A stretch of 42,924 nucleotides of DNA from Treponema sp. (lineage in GTDB: Bacteria; Spirochaetota; Spirochaetia; Treponematales; Treponemataceae): contig JAFOCI010000074.1 in assembly GCA_017381365.1 (NCBI GenBank), forward strand, positions 1 through 42,924. The letters are read 5' to 3'. The position numbers and the translations under genes were made by a program. Shown one piece after another: positions 6,188 to 15,270 of this stretch. Every line of letters starts with the position of its first letter. Positions within the stretch are counted from its first letter, which is position 1. Under the pieces are notes generated by a model, which was not told the origin of the DNA, searched no databases, and saw only the letters and a list, made by a program, of their open reading frames with translations.

Positions 6188-7741
6188 CTAGAACTTAGCA
6201 GTTCTCTGACGAACACGTTCAATATCTTCACAAAATAATTCACGCAAATCGTTCAAGCCAAGAGCCATCAAAGCCATACGGTCAATACCAATACCCCAGG
6301 CCAAAACTGGTGCATCAATTCCCATAGCTTTTGTAACTTCTGGACGGAAAATACCAGATCCACCAAGCTCAAACCAGCCAAGAACCGGATGTTTAATATG
6401 AACTTCAACAGATGGTTCTGTGAATGGGAAGTAACCAGGAACGTATTTAACTTCTGTAGCGCCTGCAATTTCTGTAGCAAACATCTTAAGGAAGCCAAGA
6501 AGAGTTCTAAGGTTTGCTTCTTCACCGATTACAATACCTTCTGTCTGATAAAAGTCAGAAAGGTGAGTTGCATCAACTTTGTCGTAGCGGAAACAGCGGG
6601 CAATACCAAAGTATTTGCCAGGAACTTCTGCTTTGTGAAGCTGATGAGCAGAAAGAACTGTACCCTGAGAACGGAGAATAAGACGACGAGTAAATTCACG
6701 GTCAAAAGAGTAATTCCAGCCACGGCTTCCAGAATCGCCACCGTTTTCGTGTACTTTTGCAATATTGCTCAAATATGGTTCTTCAATTTCTTTTGCATGT
6801 GTAGGATTTTTGATGCGGTAAACATCATGAATATCACGTGCTGCATGGAACTGTGGCATGAACAAAGCATCGCCATTCCAGAATTCTGTTTCTACAAGTG
6901 GACCGTCAAATTCCTGAAAACCAAGAGAACAAAGCTTGTCCTTTACAGATTCAAGGAACTGAACGTATGGATTTGTGCGCCCAGGAATGATACGAGCAGG
7001 CTGCAAAGAAATGTTGTATCCACGGAATGTACCTTTTTTCCATTCACCAGATTCAAGCATTTTAGAAGTGACTTCACCAATTTCGTTTCCAGTAACGCCA
7101 GCTTTTTTAAGAGCTTCTGTAACTTCTGTAGCTTCAGGAAGAAGTTTAAAAGTAACAGTTTCACGTTCAATCATTTTAAATGGACTATCAGCACCGCGTT
7201 TCTTTGAAAGCGAACCAATTACATCCTGTTCTTCTTTTGAAAGATTTGCTTTATCAAGAAGTCCGTTTTCTGCAGCAACAGCCTTTTTTATAATAGCTGC
7301 TGTTACAGAAATTCTAGAAGGAAGCTCAGCTCCAGTGAATGAAACCTTTTTTTCTTCATTCATCTTCAAAACGCCTTCTTTTACTAAAGGACCGTATGCA
7401 CTTCCTACAACGCTGTTATCTACATTCAAAGCTGCTGCAATTTCTGGAAGAGCTCTTGCAGTCCCGTCTTTAAGAAGATTGATTATACGTTCTTCTGGAG
7501 TTCCATTTTTTTCGATTGCACGACCCATTTCTGTAATTTCAAAGTACGTATGTGGTGTGCGGTTTACTTCTTTAAGAAGTTCTTTTCCAGAAAGCCAGGA
7601 GAAAGCCTGATTTGCATGACCTTCCTTATAATCCAATTCTTTAATAAGCTTTTCAGATGTAAGTTCATCTTTGTCTGAATACTTAAGAAGCACCTTTACT
7701 TCAAGAGGGTGCAAGTTTTTGATGATGTTTGAAATGTCCAT
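6188..7741 (-). CDS. pheS: Phenylalanyl-tRNA synthetase alpha subunit, archaeal/eukaryotic type
   Basis: PheS forms the catalytic half of the alpha2-beta2 synthetase that charges tRNA-Phe. At 517 aa it is longer than usual bacterial PheS (about 330-350 aa) because of an N-terminal winged-helix region (about residues 1-150), as in archaeal/eukaryotic enzymes; spirochaetes are known to carry this type. Class II motifs are visible: EFDGPLVETEFWN, motif 2 GIARCFRYDKVDATHLSDF, and motif 3 GIDAPVLAWGIGIDRMAL near the C-terminus. pheT is not adjacent in this window. The ATG has only a weak AGG at 12 nt. A terminator follows. Confidence 0.96.
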   Translation of the reverse strand: MDISNIIKNLHPLEVKVLLKYSDKDELTSEKLIKELDYKEGHANQAFSWLSGKELLKEVNRTPHTYFEITEMGRAIEKNGTPEERIINLLKDGTARALPEIAAALNVDNSVVGSAYGPLVKEGVLKMNEEKKVSFTGAELPSRISVTAAIIKKAVAAENGLLDKANLSKEEQDVIGSLSKKRGADSPFKMIERETVTFKLLPEATEVTEALKKAGVTGNEIGEVTSKMLESGEWKKGTFRGYNISLQPARIIPGRTNPYVQFLESVKDKLCSLGFQEFDGPLVETEFWNGDALFMPQFHAARDIHDVYRIKNPTHAKEIEEPYLSNIAKVHENGGDSGSRGWNYSFDREFTRRLILRSQGTVLSAHQLHKAEVPGKYFGIARCFRYDKVDATHLSDFYQTEGIVIGEEANLRTLLGFLKMFATEIAGATEVKYVPGYFPFTEPSVEVHIKHPVLGWFELGGSGIFRPEVTKAMGIDAPVLAWGIGIDRMALMALGLNDLRELFCEDIERVRQRTAKF

Positions 7742-7770
7742 TTTTATGTAAAACCTGTTTTATAATAATA

Positions 7771-7796
7771 CCGCTAAAAACAAACATTTTTAGCGG
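7771..7796. terminator. Hairpin, probable terminator of the tatD operon
   Basis: A perfect 10-bp stem CCGCTAAAAA/TTTTTAGCGG with a 6-nt loop lies just beyond the stop at 7806. On the minus strand the T-rich arm is followed by TATTATTATAA rather than a pure T-run. It separates the operon from pheS. Confidence 0.55.
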
Positions 7797-7805
7797 TGCT
7801 GCATT

Positions 7806-8210
7806 TTAGCGACTGAATTTAACGTGAGAACTGTATTCTGCCCATCTGATTCCACGAGCATCTTTAAAATAACGTTCCTTGTCTTTTTCCATGTACTTGT
7901 AGTGATAGTACTTATTTTCTTTGAGAAAATCTTCAAGACATCCAAGAACAGCATTCATAGCTTTTCCTGAATCATAAGTTGTGTAAAGAGTTTTGTAGTA
8001 AATACGTACTTCATCAACCATTGGAATATACTGGATACGAACTTTTCCAGCCTTATCTTCTTTATCAAGATGCTGATTTTCAGGTACGTACTCCTTCATT
8101 GACAAGTCAACTTTTACGTCTTCATCTGGAAGTGCAGAAACTTCAGACTGAGCAAAAGCACTGCCAGCAATAAAAAATATTGTAAAAAGAATAGCAAGTG
8201 TCTATTTCAT
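7806..8210 (-). pseudogene. Exported protein gene with an amber codon at position 3
   Basis: From an ATG at 8210 with a perfect GGAGG site (5 nt), the frame reads M-K-stop (TAG 8204-8202) and then continues open: TLAILFTIFFIAGSAFAQSE, a textbook signal peptide with an AFA cleavage site, then about 110 residues of mature protein ending SSHVKFSR. Only codon 3 blocks a 134-aa exported protein; a single change from AAG or CAG would explain it. The next in-frame starts (8105 TTG, 8099 ATG) would drop the signal peptide. I do not recognise the mature domain. It is the last gene of the tatD operon. A sequencing error cannot be excluded. Confidence 0.6.
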
Positions 8211-8235
8211 AAATTCCTCCATGAATTATACAAGG

Positions 8236-8928
8236 TTAAAAAACTGTATACTTAACTATTCTATCCGTTTCTAGGAAAAAATCAAGTTCTACTATATATT
8301 GTCCTTCAACAATCCCTATTTTTGGTTCCTTAAAAATTATTACACGACCAGTTATTTCTTTTGGCTTATTTTTTTCTAATGCTCTGTAATGCTGTCGTAA
8401 TGCTTGTTTTAAGGAATCTTTTGCAGCATCTGTTATTCCATCAAAACCATTTGAAATTTGACCGACTCCACGTCCTTTTATTTTTGTAGAGTTCAAAGAT
8501 TGCCATTTTCTGTATGTCCAGGTTTGGTTATCTGTACGATTGTATTTTGCCCAGCAGTTTAATTTATTATCTTGAATCCAGGGTTTTTCATAAATTATTT
8601 TAGAATCATTTGAAGTTAAATTGCTTATAGGTGTGATTTCAAAATATTCCTGAACATTTCTGAATTTATCGTAAGGTGTATAAGTAAAATTCCAGCCGTA
8701 AACCATGCCTGTAATCAGAAACGGGGTAACTTCTTTGATTCTGCTTATAGGATAGTCCCACTGACCAGAGGATGTATCCTGGGCTTCTTTTAGTCCGGGA
8801 TATGCATCCAATTCTGCCCATACATGCAGGTTAATTGTTCTGTCTAAATCTGGAGTCTGGGAAAATAAAAATGCAGATGAAAAAATGAACGTTATAGTTA
8901 AAATTAATTGAAATAAGCGTTTTTCCAT
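8236..8928 (-). CDS. Exported protein of unknown function (230 aa)
   Basis: The 230-aa product begins with a signal peptide (LILTITFIFSSAFLFSQ) and is otherwise hydrophilic, with many aromatic residues and a predicted mixed alpha/beta character. It includes GRGVGQISNGFDGITDAAKDSLKQ fragments that look like a helical linker before a C-terminal beta-rich part; I know no family for it. Its start overlaps the rhomboid gene by 25 bp, with no separate Shine-Dalgarno, suggesting translational coupling. It is probably periplasmic and belongs to the seven-gene minus-strand operon. Confidence 0.75.
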   Translation of the reverse strand: MEKRLFQLILTITFIFSSAFLFSQTPDLDRTINLHVWAELDAYPGLKEAQDTSSGQWDYPISRIKEVTPFLITGMVYGWNFTYTPYDKFRNVQEYFEITPISNLTSNDSKIIYEKPWIQDNKLNCWAKYNRTDNQTWTYRKWQSLNSTKIKGRGVGQISNGFDGITDAAKDSLKQALRQHYRALEKNKPKEITGRVIIFKEPKIGIVEGQYIVELDFFLETDRIVKYTVF

Positions 8929-9542
8929 ACTTTTAGCGGATTTACTCCCATTCTGATTATAAAATACAAAAATGCTGTCAGAAAACCAAATAAGTGGGCA
9001 AAATGGGCTATTCCCGCCTGCAATCCAGTGAATTGTGTAAAAATTTCGATTATTGCGTATATTATTACAAGAATTGGAGCTGGAATTGGAATAAGTCCAA
9101 ATATATAAATATTTGCTTTTGGATAAATAACGGCATAGGCCAGCATTATGGAATACAAAGCACCGCTTGCTCCAATCAATAAGGTTCTGTAGTTATCTGT
9201 TGCAATGAAGTAGCCAAGAGAAAAAAGGCCGCTTAAAATTCCGCATAAAAAATATATTAAAAGAAATTCCTTTGAACCAAGCGCTTTTTCTACAGAAAAT
9301 CCAAAAAAGAAAAGCCCCAGCATGTTTGAAATCAAATGGTTGAAATTCCCATGAAGAAACATATATGTAAATATCTGCCAGTACATACGGTGATATAAAA
9401 ACAGTCCTGGATTTAGTCCGTATGTGTTCATCAGTTTTGTGCTGGAATTTGTGATGAAATAAATAATCAGATTAACAACGATGAGAATCAGACTTGCAGA
9501 GATAAAACAATATTTAAATGGTCTTCTTATAGGATTTGCCAT
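8904..9542 (-). CDS. Rhomboid-family intramembrane serine protease
   Basis: The 212-aa protein has about six membrane helices. The catalytic serine sits in GASGALYS (S126) and the catalytic histidine in AHLFGF (H183); HGNFNHLISNM (about 64-74) matches the conserved loop/helix-2 region with its oxyanion-hole His and Asn. It would cleave single-pass membrane proteins within or next to the membrane. The gap to the upstream GGDEF gene is 2 nt, and the downstream exported-protein gene overlaps its end. Substrates are unknown; co-transcription with an exported protein is suggestive only. Confidence 0.88.
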   Translation of the reverse strand: MANPIRRPFKYCFISASLILIVVNLIIYFITNSSTKLMNTYGLNPGLFLYHRMYWQIFTYMFLHGNFNHLISNMLGLFFFGFSVEKALGSKEFLLIYFLCGILSGLFSLGYFIATDNYRTLLIGASGALYSIMLAYAVIYPKANIYIFGLIPIPAPILVIIYAIIEIFTQFTGLQAGIAHFAHLFGFLTAFLYFIIRMGVNPLKVWKNAYFN

Positions 9543-9544
9543 CT

Positions 9545-10642
9545 TTATTCGTCTGTGTCTTTTACCAGAGAAGGGGGAGCGTAAGTTACTCTGTTTCGTC
9601 CGTTGTGTTTAGACATGTATAATCCCTGGTCTGCCTGATTTACAAGCTTTGCAGAATTTAAAACAGGATTTGTTTCGTGATTGAATACTGCAACACCGCT
9701 GGAAATAGTAACTTTCATTTTTATGTCGTTAAAAACAAAGTCTCTTGATTCAATGCTGGTACGGATTCTTTCGGCAACCATCATGGCATCTTCTTTGTCT
9801 GTGTTGTTAAGCAATACTGTAAATTCTTCTCCACCATAACGGCTTGCAAGATCTTCTCCTCGGAGATTTGTCTTTATAAGTTTTGCAACTTCTTTAAGAA
9901 CGTAATCGCCGCATTCATGGCCGTAAGTGTCGTTAAAATGCTTGAAAAAGTCGATGTCAAACATGATTACAGAAAGTGGCAATTTTTCTGTCATTGCCTG
10001 GTAAAGCTTTTCTGTAAGAACATTAAAGAAGAAGTATTTGAGCTTTAACTGAGTCATCATGTCTGTAGATGAGCGTTCAATCATCATTGTATTGTTGATG
10101 GCAATTGCAGCTAAAGACGCAATGTTTTGAATCAAATCCTTTTCGTAATCTGTATATGAACCGTCAGAATCTGGGTCAAAAATAAAACGTTCACCCAAAA
10201 ACAGAATGCCGTTAATGTGATTTTTCTGAATTAAAGGAATTATGAGAGTTGGGTTAAGTGACTTAAGGATATCTGCAACATTTGTGTCTGGACATTTTGC
10301 CAGAAGGTATTCTAATGTTACAGGATGACTCTCTTCAGTAAGAACAGCAATGATTGGATCTGTAAATGGAATTACATATTTGTTTTTACTTCCAAATTCT
10401 GCATTGCTCTGCCGTGTTTCAAGTGTAAAATTTTCAGAGTTAATAAGGTCAAGAACAAAGATTCCGGCATCAGTAACGTGCATCTGTGCCATGCATGAAA
10501 AAACGATAGATTCAAGAAGCTGTGCACCTTCAAGAGCAGAGTTAAAGGAACGGGAAATATCAAGAAGCTGTTCTAAATCATAGATTCTCTTCTTGTATTG
10601 TGCGGAAACTTCTTTTATTGTTCTTCGTTTTCTTGTAGCCAT
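9545..10642 (-). CDS. GAF-GGDEF diguanylate cyclase
   Basis: The 365-aa soluble protein has a short coiled N-terminus, a GAF-like sensor domain (about 30-185) and a C-terminal GGDEF domain. The active-site signature is RYGGEEF, and an RxxD inhibitory site (RGED) lies five residues before GGEEF, so it should make cyclic di-GMP and be product-inhibited. MTQLKLKYFFFNVL precedes DIDFFKHFNDTYGHECGD, the metal/substrate-binding part. No membrane segment is seen; the signal sensed by the GAF domain is unknown. A PilZ-like protein is encoded at 17981, a possible cyclic di-GMP effector in the same region. Confidence 0.9.
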   Translation of the reverse strand: MATRKRRTIKEVSAQYKKRIYDLEQLLDISRSFNSALEGAQLLESIVFSCMAQMHVTDAGIFVLDLINSENFTLETRQSNAEFGSKNKYVIPFTDPIIAVLTEESHPVTLEYLLAKCPDTNVADILKSLNPTLIIPLIQKNHINGILFLGERFIFDPDSDGSYTDYEKDLIQNIASLAAIAINNTMMIERSSTDMMTQLKLKYFFFNVLTEKLYQAMTEKLPLSVIMFDIDFFKHFNDTYGHECGDYVLKEVAKLIKTNLRGEDLASRYGGEEFTVLLNNTDKEDAMMVAERIRTSIESRDFVFNDIKMKVTISSGVAVFNHETNPVLNSAKLVNQADQGLYMSKHNGRNRVTYAPPSLVKDTDE

Positions 10643-10656
10643 AATTAATCTCTTCT

Positions 10657-12228
10657 CTAGCCATTAATGATAGCATAGTTTTTCATTATTTCAAAAAATA
10701 TTTCCCATTTTGGATATTGTTTTTCCAACAGGTCTGAGTTGTCTCTGTTTCGTGAAGACATCATCAGAACTTTTAGGTTTGAAATAATTTCACTTGCAGG
10801 TTTTTTAGCATCCTGAATCAGCAATTCAAGATGCTTAGAAAGTTTGTTTAAACTATTTATTTCTCGGCTGATTAGCTTGCTGGCTTGAGCATTAATATTA
10901 TTAACATTCATTTCCAGCTTTTTAAAGAAATCCGGGTCTTTATGGGCATCACGAATATAGCCTTCAATCATGGCAACATCATTAGGTTTTCCGCTGGCGA
11001 ATGAATCTTCAAATGCCTGAAGATTTTCTGAGCTTTCCAATGCGGCAAAAATATCTGCAGCAAATTCAGTTTTGAACTGGGAATTATTAAAGAATCCTTC
11101 AATAACGATATTATTCAAAAGTAAACGGATTGGTTCTGTCATAAAAATAAAAAGGAAAGTTTTTAGAATCTGCATAGGCATAATCCATGTGAATGATACC
11201 TGTGCGTTCGCCAGTAGTTTTGCATTAGTTTCGTTGTTGTAACCGTTAAGACGTAGCAGCGAAACATCTCCAAAAAGCCTTGAAAGCTCATTGTTAATTT
11301 TTTCGTCCTTCATTTCAGATTTTATGCGCTGTTCATCCGTATTAAATCTAACCTGAATCATTTCATTGAAATTTCTGCGGGCAGATAATTCATATTTTGC
11401 TTTTTTTGGAACATAATTTATATCGTTTCTTCCGTAAGCAATCAGGAGTTTGATTTTTTCTTCTGAAATTATATGTTTTAGAATATATGCAATTTTCTTA
11501 ACATTATCTGCTATTTCGCTTTCCTGATTATCAAGGGAAGAAGTTCCTTTTCTTAATGATTCTAATGCAATTAATGCATTCAGAGTGCTGTTGGAAAGTT
11601 TTAATCCGGCTATCAGATAGTACATATCCTCAAGAATGTTAACCATTCGGTCTATGTATATTTCTTGAAATGCTGGCTGGTAATTCAAATCTGCTGAAAT
11701 AAAATTTGGATCAAAAACTTGAAGAACTGTTACAAAACTGAACTTTGACAAGTCAAACAACTGGTTTAAGAGATTCAAATCTTTGTCTATATGAGCGAAT
11801 GCAGGTGTTCCCAGTTCGTGTGTAATTTTTTCTAAAGCTTTATGCTGATGGTCAAAAATCTGTGAAGTAGTCATAGCTGTGTTTTCCAGCTGTTTTTTTC
11901 GTTCTTCATAGGAAAGACTTTCAACAATTTTTTGACCTTCTGAACTAAAGCCGGTAACAACAAGCTGAGCTTCAAAGCGGCGGTTTCGTGCGGCATCAGG
12001 TCCACAAATTGTAGAGTAAAGGAGTTCGTTTATTGGTTTTGTATTTATGTATAAAAGTCTACAGGCTTCTGCAAAGTTTGGAAGAACTCTGCCGTTTTTG
12101 AAAATCAAAGGTTGAAAGGCAGAAATTTCTTTATCCAGTTTTTTCATCTGGATTTTTTTCTGAACTTCGGGAGAATTTTTATTAAAAAGAGATTCAAAAA
12201 AAAATGTTATAGCTTGTAGTAAACCCAT
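10657..12228 (-). CDS. DUF5312-like spirochaete protein (523 aa)
   Basis: This large, mostly helical cytoplasmic protein starts MGLLQAITFFFESLF and has several long amphipathic helices (for example EKITHELGTPAFAH and NNELSRLFGDVSLL) and one moderately hydrophobic stretch (about 355-375, MQILKTFLFIFMTEPIRLLL). I associate it with the DUF5312 group found in spirochaetes; no enzymatic motif is visible. It lies 14 nt upstream of the diguanylate cyclase and 19 nt after dus in one operon. The function is unknown. Confidence 0.65.
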   Translation of the reverse strand: MGLLQAITFFFESLFNKNSPEVQKKIQMKKLDKEISAFQPLIFKNGRVLPNFAEACRLLYINTKPINELLYSTICGPDAARNRRFEAQLVVTGFSSEGQKIVESLSYEERKKQLENTAMTTSQIFDHQHKALEKITHELGTPAFAHIDKDLNLLNQLFDLSKFSFVTVLQVFDPNFISADLNYQPAFQEIYIDRMVNILEDMYYLIAGLKLSNSTLNALIALESLRKGTSSLDNQESEIADNVKKIAYILKHIISEEKIKLLIAYGRNDINYVPKKAKYELSARRNFNEMIQVRFNTDEQRIKSEMKDEKINNELSRLFGDVSLLRLNGYNNETNAKLLANAQVSFTWIMPMQILKTFLFIFMTEPIRLLLNNIVIEGFFNNSQFKTEFAADIFAALESSENLQAFEDSFASGKPNDVAMIEGYIRDAHKDPDFFKKLEMNVNNINAQASKLISREINSLNKLSKHLELLIQDAKKPASEIISNLKVLMMSSRNRDNSDLLEKQYPKWEIFFEIMKNYAIING

Positions 12229-12247
12229 GTATTAAAGTTTAATTATT

Positions 12248-13228
12248 TTAAAGATAATCGTCAAATATCTGATGATAGTCTTCTATAGTTGCTGCATGAA
12301 CTGTTTTTGCCCTAAGTTCTGCACCACCTTCTATTCCTTTTGAATATGCACAAAAGCGTTTTCGCATTTCCATGCAGGCATGTTTTTCGTTTGTATCTGC
12401 CGCAAGCATTGCAAGTTCGTTAAACGCAGTTTTTATTCGTTCAGATGCAGGAATTTCCTGATATTCTCCATTCTGCAGAAGTTGAATTGTTTTTTTGAAT
12501 ATAAATGGGTTTCCCATTGCGCCGCGGGCAAACATAATACCGTCGCAGCCGGTTTCTTCAAGCATACGCTTTGCATCCTCCGGTTTAAAAAGGTCTCCTG
12601 AACCAAAAACAGGAACTTTACCGTCAACTAACTGTACAAGTTCTTTTAATTTATTCCAGTCAGAAAAGCCTTCGTAACCTTGAGTTTTTGTTCGTGGATG
12701 CATTGTAATTGCATCTGCTCCGTTTTCAAGCGCTGCCAGGGCTGCTTCTTTCCATGTTATTGTTTGTGCGTCCCAGCCAGATCGAATTTTTACAGTAACA
12801 GGTCGCTTTCCTTCAGTGGCGCGTTTTACAGCGGCAACAATTTTTCCAAGTCGGTCTGGGTCTCTGGTTAACGCAGAACCTGCGTTTGTCTTTACGATTT
12901 TTGGTACTGGGCAACCGCAGTTAATATCAATGACTTCACAGCTGGATTTTTCCATCACGATTTTTGCGGCTTCATACATTACATCTTCTTCGCCGCCAAA
13001 AATCTGAACGGAATAGGATTTTTCGTTTTCTGCACGGGACATAAGCTCTTCTGTTTTCCAGTTGCCACGAACCAAAGCTTCTGCACTAACCATTTCTGTA
13101 TAAGTGAAGGAAGCTCCTTGTTCTACACAAATAGAACGGAACGACCTGTCGCTGTATCCGGCAACAGGTGCAAGAAAGAGATTCCCATTTAATTCTACAG
13201 AACCAATTTTTACAGGATGATACAGCAT
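12248..13228 (-). CDS. dus: tRNA-dihydrouridine synthase
   Basis: This FMN enzyme reduces uridines in tRNA D-loops with NADPH. The sequence shows the N-terminal FMN site LFLAPVAGYSDRSFR, the catalytic-cysteine region DINCGCPVPK and KTNAGSAL, the KIRSGWD phosphate-binding segment, HPRTKTQGY, and GSGDLF/FARGAMGNP near the barrel end. The start is taken at 13228, where its ATG overlaps the tatD stop in TAATG, so translation is coupled; a longer in-frame start at 13270 would lie inside tatD. The subtype looks DusB-like, but this is not certain. It is the second gene of the operon. Confidence 0.93.
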   Translation of the reverse strand: MLYHPVKIGSVELNGNLFLAPVAGYSDRSFRSICVEQGASFTYTEMVSAEALVRGNWKTEELMSRAENEKSYSVQIFGGEEDVMYEAAKIVMEKSSCEVIDINCGCPVPKIVKTNAGSALTRDPDRLGKIVAAVKRATEGKRPVTVKIRSGWDAQTITWKEAALAALENGADAITMHPRTKTQGYEGFSDWNKLKELVQLVDGKVPVFGSGDLFKPEDAKRMLEETGCDGIMFARGAMGNPFIFKKTIQLLQNGEYQEIPASERIKTAFNELAMLAADTNEKHACMEMRKRFCAYSKGIEGGAELRAKTVHAATIEDYHQIFDDYL

Positions 13229-14004
13229 TATTCTTCTGGCAGCTTGAAAATCTTGCAGCTGTTTTTCCAAAGCTGCTGACTTAATTCTTCTAAATCCATT
13301 TCAAGCATTTCTGCAAGGAATTTAGCTGTTGATGTAAGGTAAGCAGGCATTGTGCGTTTTCCGCGGAATTCTGCCGGAACCATAAAAGGACTTTCTGTTT
13401 CAATAAGAATTCTGTCCAATGGAATATTCATTATTGTTTCGTGAAGATTTCGCGCATTGCGGTATGTAAGGTTACCGGCAAATGAAAAATAAATGTTCAT
13501 ATCAAGACATTTTTTTGCATAAGCCGCATCTTCTGAATAGCAGTGTAAAATTGCTCCTGAATCTGGAATTCTTTCTGAAAGCACATCAAAAACGTCTTTT
13601 CCTGCATCGCGGTTATGAATAATGACAGGAAGATTGTGTTTTTGTGCCAGTTCAAGCTGAGTAATAAAAAGTTCAATCTGAGAACGTTTGTCACCAAACT
13701 GTTTGAAATAATCTAAACCAGTTTCTCCAACGGCAACAACGTTTGGATTAGAAAGGTATTGTTCAATTTTATCTATATAATTGCTTCCTGGGTTGGTAAC
13801 TTCAGAAGGAGCAACACCTACGGCGTGGTAAATTCCAGGCAACGCCTTAAGGTTTGGATAGACCCTTTCAAAATCGTGAAGACTGTTGTTGATGCTGACA
13901 ATGCGAGTTACACCAGCCTGCTTTGCTTGCTGAATAACGCGTAATTGTTCTATAGGATCATCGTAAATAAGCCCGATGTGAGCGTGAGTATCAAAAAATT
14001 GCAT
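13228..14004 (-). CDS. tatD: TatD-family metal-dependent DNase/hydrolase
   Basis: The 258-aa TIM-barrel hydrolase carries the metal ligands of the family: DTHAHIG at the N-terminus, GETGLDYF, IHNRDA, LHCYSE and TESPFM. TatD enzymes are Mg-dependent 3'-5' exonucleases that also act as D-tyrosyl-type deacylase-like hydrolases in some hosts; the exact substrate is open. The start at 14004 (MQFFDTHAHIG) has GGAAG at 7 nt; a longer frame to 14115 covers the promoter and is rejected. It is the first gene of the operon running to 7806. An inverted repeat (ATTGGT/ACCAAT, 14051-14072) lies in its leader. Confidence 0.92.
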   Translation of the reverse strand: MQFFDTHAHIGLIYDDPIEQLRVIQQAKQAGVTRIVSINNSLHDFERVYPNLKALPGIYHAVGVAPSEVTNPGSNYIDKIEQYLSNPNVVAVGETGLDYFKQFGDKRSQIELFITQLELAQKHNLPVIIHNRDAGKDVFDVLSERIPDSGAILHCYSEDAAYAKKCLDMNIYFSFAGNLTYRNARNLHETIMNIPLDRILIETESPFMVPAEFRGKRTMPAYLTSTAKFLAEMLEMDLEELSQQLWKNSCKIFKLPEE

Positions 14005-14083
14005 GGCTTTTCTTCCAAAAGGTGATGTTAGGAGACAGGAATGTCTCGGAAATTGGTGATTTTTTTTACCAATCCTACCGATA

Positions 14084-14112
14084 AATGTAATATAGGATTT
14101 TGGAGTTGTCAA
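14084..14112 (-). promoter_or_regulatory. Sigma70-type promoter of the tatD operon
   Basis: On the minus strand TTGACA (14112-14107) and TACATT (14089-14084) are 17 bp apart. The leader would be about 75 nt. It is divergent from the M23 promoter. Confidence 0.5.
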
Positions 14113-14165
14113 CATTATAGGGAATTTCTTGAAAAACGGGTCTTTTTTTAAAGTTCACTAAAAGT

Positions 14166-14195
14166 TTGACATTGAATAAATGAGCGTGATATACT
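14166..14195 (+). promoter_or_regulatory. Sigma70-type promoter of the M23-bactofilin operon
   Basis: TTGACA (14166-14171) and TATACT (14190-14195) with an 18-bp spacer stand about 43 nt before the TTG start of the M23 gene. Confidence 0.65.
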
Positions 14196-14237
14196 CAATT
14201 TGGTTTATACGCTTTATATAAATTGGGGATTTAAAGA

Positions 14238-15260
14238 TTGGCTAAAACTCAAAGATACAAAAGAATTGAGAAGACCATTGTTTCTAACGTACACAATAGT
14301 TTTGTTTCTTTTTTTAAGACAATTGGACTCTTCTTTGTAAAAGTGTTTAAGATTTTTGACAGTAAACTCACAGTAATGATTGTACCTCATTCGCAAAGCA
14401 AAGTAATAAACTTTCAGACAAATGTTTTTGCGCTCTGTTTTGGACTTGTTCTTGTTGTAGGAATTGTTGGTTCTTTCTTCTATTTTAACAGACGTGCCGT
14501 AATTTCTAAAGTTGAAATAAGTTCGCTTATGAATAAAAACCGCGAAACTCTTGCAAGTCTTGATGAACTTCGTGATGAAAATACAAATCTTTTGCAGGCT
14601 GCAAAACGTTTTCAGTCTTCGCTTTCTCAGAGTCTTGCTTTGCTGGGATTGGACAGAAATAATAATGTATCTCAGTCTTCTATAAATAACGGTGATCTTT
14701 CGTCCCTGTTTACATCACGGGATACAGTAAATGGTTCTGTTAGGGAAGCTTCTGATATACGTTCTCTTACGGCATATCTTGAAGAAGCCGTACAGCCAAT
14801 TGAACAGATTGGTAAAATGCTGGATAACCAGAATGCACTTTTCCGTGAAATTCCAAACATCTGGCCTGTAAACAATCCTAACGTTCATATTTCCAGTCAG
14901 TTTGGACCTACAATTCACCCTGTAACAGGGCAGTGGTATATTCATAAGGGAATTGATTTTTCTACATGGCGTTCTGGGGATCCTATTATGGCAACTGCGA
15001 ACGGTCAGGTTGTAACAGTTGGTTATGACAACAGTTTTGGTAACTATATAATCATTCGTCATAAACATGGTATTTATACACGTTTTGCCCATATGAGTGC
15101 TACTCGTGTAAAGAAGGGTGAATTTGTAAATCAGGGACAGATAATCGGTAATATTGGTAATACTGGTATTACAACTGGTCCTCATCTTCATTATGAAGTT
15201 CATATCGGTTCAGACGTAGTTGATCCAGCAAAATACATCAACGTAAAATTATTAAAATAA
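14238..15260 (+). CDS. M23 (LytM-type) metallopeptidase with membrane anchor
   Basis: The 340-aa protein has a basic cytoplasmic N-terminus, one membrane helix (about 59-80, VFALCFGLVLVVGIVGSFFYF), a coiled coil (about 90-140) and a C-terminal M23 domain. Zinc-site motifs HKGIDF (about 236) and HLHYEV (about 315) are intact, so it is probably an active peptidoglycan endopeptidase in the periplasm. The TTG start fits the promoter; GGGGA lies 9 nt before it. A bactofilin gene follows by 10 nt, a pairing known from cell-shape systems (CcmA/Csd, BacM), so it likely helps set cell curvature or cell-wall patterning. Confidence 0.9.
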   Translation: MAKTQRYKRIEKTIVSNVHNSFVSFFKTIGLFFVKVFKIFDSKLTVMIVPHSQSKVINFQTNVFALCFGLVLVVGIVGSFFYFNRRAVISKVEISSLMNKNRETLASLDELRDENTNLLQAAKRFQSSLSQSLALLGLDRNNNVSQSSINNGDLSSLFTSRDTVNGSVREASDIRSLTAYLEEAVQPIEQIGKMLDNQNALFREIPNIWPVNNPNVHISSQFGPTIHPVTGQWYIHKGIDFSTWRSGDPIMATANGQVVTVGYDNSFGNYIIIRHKHGIYTRFAHMSATRVKKGEFVNQGQIIGNIGNTGITTGPHLHYEVHIGSDVVDPAKYINVKLLK

Positions 15261-15270
15261 GTAGAAAACA

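Noticed and set aside
13229..13270. Start of dus at 13270
   Set aside because: It would overlap tatD by 43 bp, while ATG 13228 is coupled to the tatD stop and begins at the conserved family N-terminus.
14005..14115. Longer N-terminus for tatD
   Set aside because: It spans the promoter and leader; family proteins begin right before the DTHAH motif, where a ribosome site also lies.
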